Shown: positions 6,235-8,542 of the stretch, one piece after another
How positions within the stretch are numbered: the first letter of the stretch is position 1
Layout: the number at the start of each line of letters is the position of its first letter
From: Kitasatospora aureofaciens
GTDB taxonomy: Bacteria > Actinomycetota > Actinomycetes > Streptomycetales > Streptomycetaceae
DNA length: 8,542 nucleotides
Assembly: GCA_000720845.1 (NCBI GenBank)
Contig: JODU01000059.1
Location: 1-8,542 of the forward strand
Reading direction: 5' to 3'
Program-made: the position numbers and the translations under genes
The notes under the pieces: model-generated
The model's database searches: none
Seen by the model: only the letters and a program-made list of their open reading frames with translations
What the model was told of the DNA's origin: nothing

Positions 6235-7524
6235 TCAGGCCTCCGCGACGGCCACCGTGTCGGCCGGTGCTCCGCCCTGCGTGACCACCCGGCTCCTGGC
6301 CAGCGACGGCTGATTCTGCACGTCCGTGAGCTGCCGCCCCAGCCGCACCGCCAGCACCGTGATGCCCAGGGAGAACAACAGGAACGCCACGATGTACGGC
6401 GCGTGCAACGAGGCCCCGAGCGGCCCGCCCACCGCCGGACCGATCGCCAGCGCGAGCTGCTTCACCAGGGCGAAGGCGGAGTTGTACTGCCCGGCGAGCC
6501 CGGTCGGCGCCAGGTCCGCCACCAGCGGCGCCAGCGTCGGCGACAGCATCGCCTCACCCAGTCCGAAGAGCGCGTACGTCGAGATGAACGCGGCCGTGGC
6601 CATCGTCTGGCTGCCGGGCCCCAGCCCGGCGTACCCGGCCACCGCCCACGCCACGGCCCAGATCAGTCCCACGGCGGCGATGACGCGCGAGCGCTTGCGC
6701 CGCTCCACGAACTTCAGCACCGCGAACTGCGCGACCACGATCATCAGCGTGTTGGCGGCCAGCGCGGTCCCCAGCGCGGAGGTGGAGATCCCCGCCGCCT
6801 CGACGCCGTACGCGCTCAGCCCCGACTCGAACTGGCCGTAGCAGGCGAAGAACAGCACGAAGCCCAGGACACACAGCTGCACCATGGCCCGGTTGCCGAG
6901 CAGCTGCTTCCAGCTCCCGCCGGCGCCCTGCCCCGGCGCCTGCTCGATCCGGGGCGCGCGCGGCACCCGCACCGTCGCCATGACGGCCACCAGCACCAGG
7001 AACATCGCCGCCTCGATGGCGAACAGCAGCGTGAAGGAGGAAGCGCTCGTGGTGTCGACCAGATGACCACCGATGAGCCCGCCGACGCCGAGCCCCAGGT
7101 TCTGCAGGAAGAACTGGGTGGCGAACGCCCGTGACCGGGTCTCCGTCGTGGAGCAGTCCACGATCATCGTCGCGAGCGCGGGCTGCATCACGGCCTGCCC
7201 GGCGCCCAGCGCGGCGGCGGACAGCAGCACCGTGCCGGCCGAGGCCGACAGGCCGAGGCTCAGCGCGCCCAGCGCGGCGGTGACCAGGGCGACCAGCAGC
7301 ACCGGCAGCGGGCCGCGCCGGACGATGGCCCGCCCGGCGAACGGCAGCACGATCAGCGCGGCCACGGCGAAGACGGCGAGCACGAGGCCCGCCGTGACGG
7401 AACCCAGTCCCCGTACCTGCGCCACATAGACGTACAGGTAGGGGACCGTGAAGCCGAGTCCGAACGCGCTGAGTGCGTTGCCCACGTGGATCCGGCGCAT
7501 CGCCGCGCCCATTGCCCTGGTCAC
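6235..7524 (-). CDS. MFS multidrug efflux transporter (12 transmembrane helices)
   Basis: This is a 429-residue integral membrane protein. About twelve hydrophobic segments lie near 14-36, 41-63, 72-91, 98-120, 136-158, 163-185, 213-233, 248-270, 282-300, 306-330, 348-372 and 376-396. The loop between helices 2 and 3 carries a motif A-like GRAIVRRG (64-71). Residues around 128-155 (TETRSRAFATQFF, then NLGLGVGG) match the conserved helix-5 region of drug:H+ antiporters. A basic loop (RRKRSR, about 275-280) separates helices 8 and 9. I prefer the GTG at 7524, which has GAGAGG six nt upstream; GTG 7530 directly abuts that Shine-Dalgarno, and ATG 7512 is possible. The gene is divergent from a MarR regulator, the usual arrangement for drug pumps. 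From memory it matches SCO4121, reported to give multidrug resistance. Substrates cannot be read from the sequence. Confidence 0.88.
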   Translation of the reverse strand: MTRAMGAAMRRIHVGNALSAFGLGFTVPYLYVYVAQVRGLGSVTAGLVLAVFAVAALIVLPFAGRAIVRRGPLPVLLVALVTAALGALSLGLSASAGTVLLSAAALGAGQAVMQPALATMIVDCSTTETRSRAFATQFFLQNLGLGVGGLIGGHLVDTTSASSFTLLFAIEAAMFLVLVAVMATVRVPRAPRIEQAPGQGAGGSWKQLLGNRAMVQLCVLGFVLFFACYGQFESGLSAYGVEAAGISTSALGTALAANTLMIVVAQFAVLKFVERRKRSRVIAAVGLIWAVAWAVAGYAGLGPGSQTMATAAFISTYALFGLGEAMLSPTLAPLVADLAPTGLAGQYNSAFALVKQLALAIGPAVGGPLGASLHAPYIVAFLLFSLGITVLAVRLGRQLTDVQNQPSLARSRVVTQGGAPADTVAVAEA

Positions 7525-7658
7525 GTTCACCCTCTCTTGATCTCTCGGGATCGATCGCTCCAGCCGTTAGAGCTGAAGACTTAGAAGCTAAAGTTCAAAG
7601 GTAAAGAGTACATACCGAAGGACTTCAAAGCAAAGGAGCTGCGTGCCATACTGCGGCC
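7525..7658. promoter_or_regulatory. AT-rich divergent control region of the MFS and MarR genes
   Basis: The segment 7561-7630 is about 41% GC (29 of 70 bases), far below the flanking coding DNA. It contains three related 9-bp motifs, CTTAGAAGC (7580-7588), GTTCAAAGG (7593-7601) and CTTCAAAGC (7623-7631), most of them built as CTT-NN-AAG dyads. Also present are the palindromes AAGACTT (7576-7582) and GAAG-GA-CTTC (7617-7626). These are the likely MarR binding sites. For marR itself, TTCAAA (7624-7629), a 17-bp spacer and CATACT (7647-7652) form a weak promoter that overlaps the last motif. No MFS promoter hexamers stand out. Confidence 0.6.
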
Positions 7659-8207
7659 ATGGGCGACACCTCCGGCGCCGGCGAGCCGACACTCGAAGAA
7701 CAGATCGCCGCCTACCAGCGCGAGTTCCAGGACCTCGACCCGCAGGTCGAGAAGATCGTCTCGGCGCTCTCCCGCCTCAACCGCCGCATGAACGTCGCGT
7801 ACGGCCGGCAGACCGCCGAGCTGGGCATCAGTAATACGGACTGGGAGGTGCTGAAGGCCCTCGTGCTCTCCGGCGCCCCCTACCGCCTCGGCCCCGGCGA
7901 CCTCGCCAAGCGCCTCGGCCTGACGCCGGCCGCGATGACCCACCGCATCGACCGCATGGTGACGGAGGGCCTGGTCACCCGGGAGCGCGACGAGACCAAC
8001 CGGGTCCGGGTGATCGTGGCGCTCACGGCGGAGGGGCGGGAGAAGTGGCTGGAGGCCATGCGTCTCGCCACGGTCTTCGAGGAGGACCTGCTCCAGGACC
8101 TCTCCGCGGAGGACCGCACCGCGCTCGGCGAGGTGCTGACCCGCCTCCTGCGCAGGGTGGAGCACGCACAGCCGGACGCCGGTGGCCGGCTCAGCGACCT
8201 CGATTAA
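7659..8207 (+). CDS. MarR-family transcriptional regulator of the adjacent efflux pump
   Basis: This 182-residue protein is slightly longer than typical MarR proteins (about 140-160) because of an acidic N-terminal extension. A dimerisation helix covers roughly residues 11-55. The winged helix-turn-helix spans about 60-127: GDLAKRLGLTPAAMTHRIDR with the recognition helix near 89-101, and the wing RDETNRVRVIV at 110-120 carrying the Asp and Arg typical of MarR. Helices from 125 to 168 complete the dimer interface. Divergence from the MFS pump gene indicates it controls the pump and itself, most likely in response to small lipophilic compounds. From memory the S. coelicolor counterpart is SCO4122, reported to regulate SCO4121, I believe positively; this is unverified. 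The ATG at 7659 lacks a properly spaced Shine-Dalgarno, and no other in-frame start exists just upstream. Confidence 0.9.
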   Translation: MGDTSGAGEPTLEEQIAAYQREFQDLDPQVEKIVSALSRLNRRMNVAYGRQTAELGISNTDWEVLKALVLSGAPYRLGPGDLAKRLGLTPAAMTHRIDRMVTEGLVTRERDETNRVRVIVALTAEGREKWLEAMRLATVFEEDLLQDLSAEDRTALGEVLTRLLRRVEHAQPDAGGRLSDLD

Positions 8208-8211
8208 AGAT

Positions 8212-8233
8212 CTTGACAGCGACGCTTGACAGC
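8212..8233. repeat. Tandem 9-bp repeat CTTGACAGC carrying two -35 boxes
   Basis: CTTGACAGC occurs at 8212-8220 and 8225-8233, 13 bp apart, so there are two perfect TTGACA hexamers. Only the second has a good -10 at normal spacing; the first has just TACGAG at 19 bp. The first hexamer begins five bases after the marR stop codon. Confidence 0.75.
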
Positions 8234-8254
8234 CCCCTACGAGATCCGTAAGGT
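8226..8254 (+). promoter_or_regulatory. Strong sigma-70 (HrdB-type) promoter, first rRNA promoter candidate
   Basis: A perfect TTGACA -35 (8226-8231) is followed at exactly 17 bp by TAAGGT (8249-8254), which fits the TANNNT -10 pattern. The expected transcription start is near 8261. This is the best promoter in the window. Confidence 0.75.
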
Positions 8255-8290
8255 TCTTCGGGTTGCCGCGGACCCGTAACGGTTCTGCGG
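8246..8290. repeat. Imperfect direct repeat in the rRNA promoter region
   Basis: CCGTAAGGTTCTTCGG (8246-8261) and CCGTAACGGTTCTGCGG (8274-8290) differ by one inserted base and one substitution, and are offset by 28 bp. The first copy contains the -10 of the strong promoter. The second may be a decayed promoter copy or a regulator site. Confidence 0.5.
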
Positions 8291-8407
8291 TAGCACCTCC
8301 CGCCGCAGCAGCGGCAATCAAACCACCAGCACGACCCCCGAGTGGGAATGGCTTCGGCGCGCCCGAATTCAATTCCGCTGGGCACTCGTCGCCCCGATCG
8401 ACCCCGA

Positions 8408-8437
8408 TTGGGAATCGCCGAGAGGGTCCGCTAAGGT
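8408..8437 (+). promoter_or_regulatory. Second rRNA promoter candidate
   Basis: TTGGGA (8408-8413) and TAAGGT (8432-8437) are separated by 18 bp. The -10 is identical to that of the promoter at 8226-8254. The expected start is near 8444, inside the region that resembles the rRNA leader. Confidence 0.55.
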
Positions 8438-8511
8438 TTGAGACGTCGGAACGGCCCAACAGCCGGGACGGCAACCCCTTCTGACGGGGAATCAGGGCCG
8501 AAAGGATCTGA

Positions 8512-8517
8512 TAGAGT
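8512..8517 (+). promoter_or_regulatory. Possible further rRNA promoter -10 (TAGAGT)
   Basis: TAGAGT lies within GATCTGATAGAGTCGGA, a block I recall as repeated in Streptomyces rRNA leaders. It fits TANNNT, but no good -35 lies 16-18 bp upstream; only GGAATC is there. It may be a promoter or a leader-processing or antitermination element. Confidence 0.35.
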
Positions 8518-8542
8518 CGGAGCCGCCGGAAAGGGAAACGCG

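Larger units (their letters stand above)
8208..8542 (+). promoter_or_regulatory. Upstream promoter and leader region of a ribosomal RNA operon
   Basis: This 335-bp stretch holds no credible gene. From memory, its last part (AAGGATCTGATAGAGTCGGA at 8502-8521, then GGAAAGGGAAACGCG) matches the conserved leader found upstream of 16S rRNA in Streptomyces rrn operons. Tandem promoter-like elements precede it, as expected for Streptomyces rRNA operons, which carry several promoters each. The 16S gene is therefore predicted a few hundred bases beyond the right edge. No rRNA sequence itself is inside the window. Confidence 0.75.

Noticed and set aside
7643..7834. 63-codon leader peptide starting at GTG 7643
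   Set aside because: Although it follows a good Shine-Dalgarno, the product is an Arg/Pro-rich out-of-frame reading of marR. I treat only the misplaced ribosome site as noteworthy.
8302..8315. Hairpin GCCGC-AGCA-GCGGC as a marR terminator
   Set aside because: The stem is only 5 bp, has no U-run and lies downstream of the strong rRNA promoter, so it would sit inside the rRNA transcript.
7581..8474. 297-codon minus-strand open frame over marR and the rRNA leader
   Set aside because: It spans a convincing MarR gene, an AT-rich promoter and an rRNA leader, so it cannot be conserved coding sequence.

Overview
The window is very GC-rich, its genes show strong third-position GC bias, and one start codon is clearly GTG. 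The gene families, the gene order and a right end that reads as a Streptomyces rRNA-operon leader all point to a Streptomyces chromosome. From memory, the order sigma factor / TetR / NADH dehydrogenase / PP2C phosphatase / MFS pump / MarR matches S. coelicolor SCO4117-SCO4122. In that genome SCO4118 is AtrA, and SCO4121/SCO4122 is a drug-efflux pump with its MarR regulator. I could not run a search, so orthology is recognition rather than proof.

Layout. (1) 1-1551, minus strand: the 5' part of a multidomain ECF-type sigma factor fused to a zinc-finger anti-sigma-like segment, membrane helices and a Pro/Thr tail; it runs off the left edge. (2) 1736-2590, minus: a TetR-family regulator, probably atrA. 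(3) 2591-2964: a 374-bp divergent intergenic region with several good inverted repeats. (4) 2965-4344, plus: a type II NADH dehydrogenase-like flavoprotein. (5) 4528-6186, plus: a PAS / PP2C (SpoIIE-type) / HATPase protein, a partner-switching type regulator. (6) 6187-6234: a 48-bp convergent gap that is almost entirely one hairpin, probably a bidirectional terminator. (7) 6235-7524, minus: a 12-helix MFS efflux transporter. (8) 7525-7658: an unusually AT-rich divergent control region with repeated 9-bp motifs. (9) 7659-8207, plus: a MarR regulator. (10) 8208-8542: no gene; tandem promoters, and then the leader of a ribosomal RNA operon whose 16S gene should lie just beyond the right edge.

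How the genes work together. The MFS/MarR pair is a self-contained regulated efflux module. The TetR gene and the NADH dehydrogenase are divergent and share one control region. The sigma factor and the PP2C/HATPase protein are separate signalling proteins flanking that pair. The rRNA promoters start five bases after the marR stop with no visible terminator between them, so marR transcripts may run into the rRNA operon. Everything here looks like core-chromosome Streptomyces material. I found no mobile element, CRISPR array, tRNA or clear horizontal insertion.
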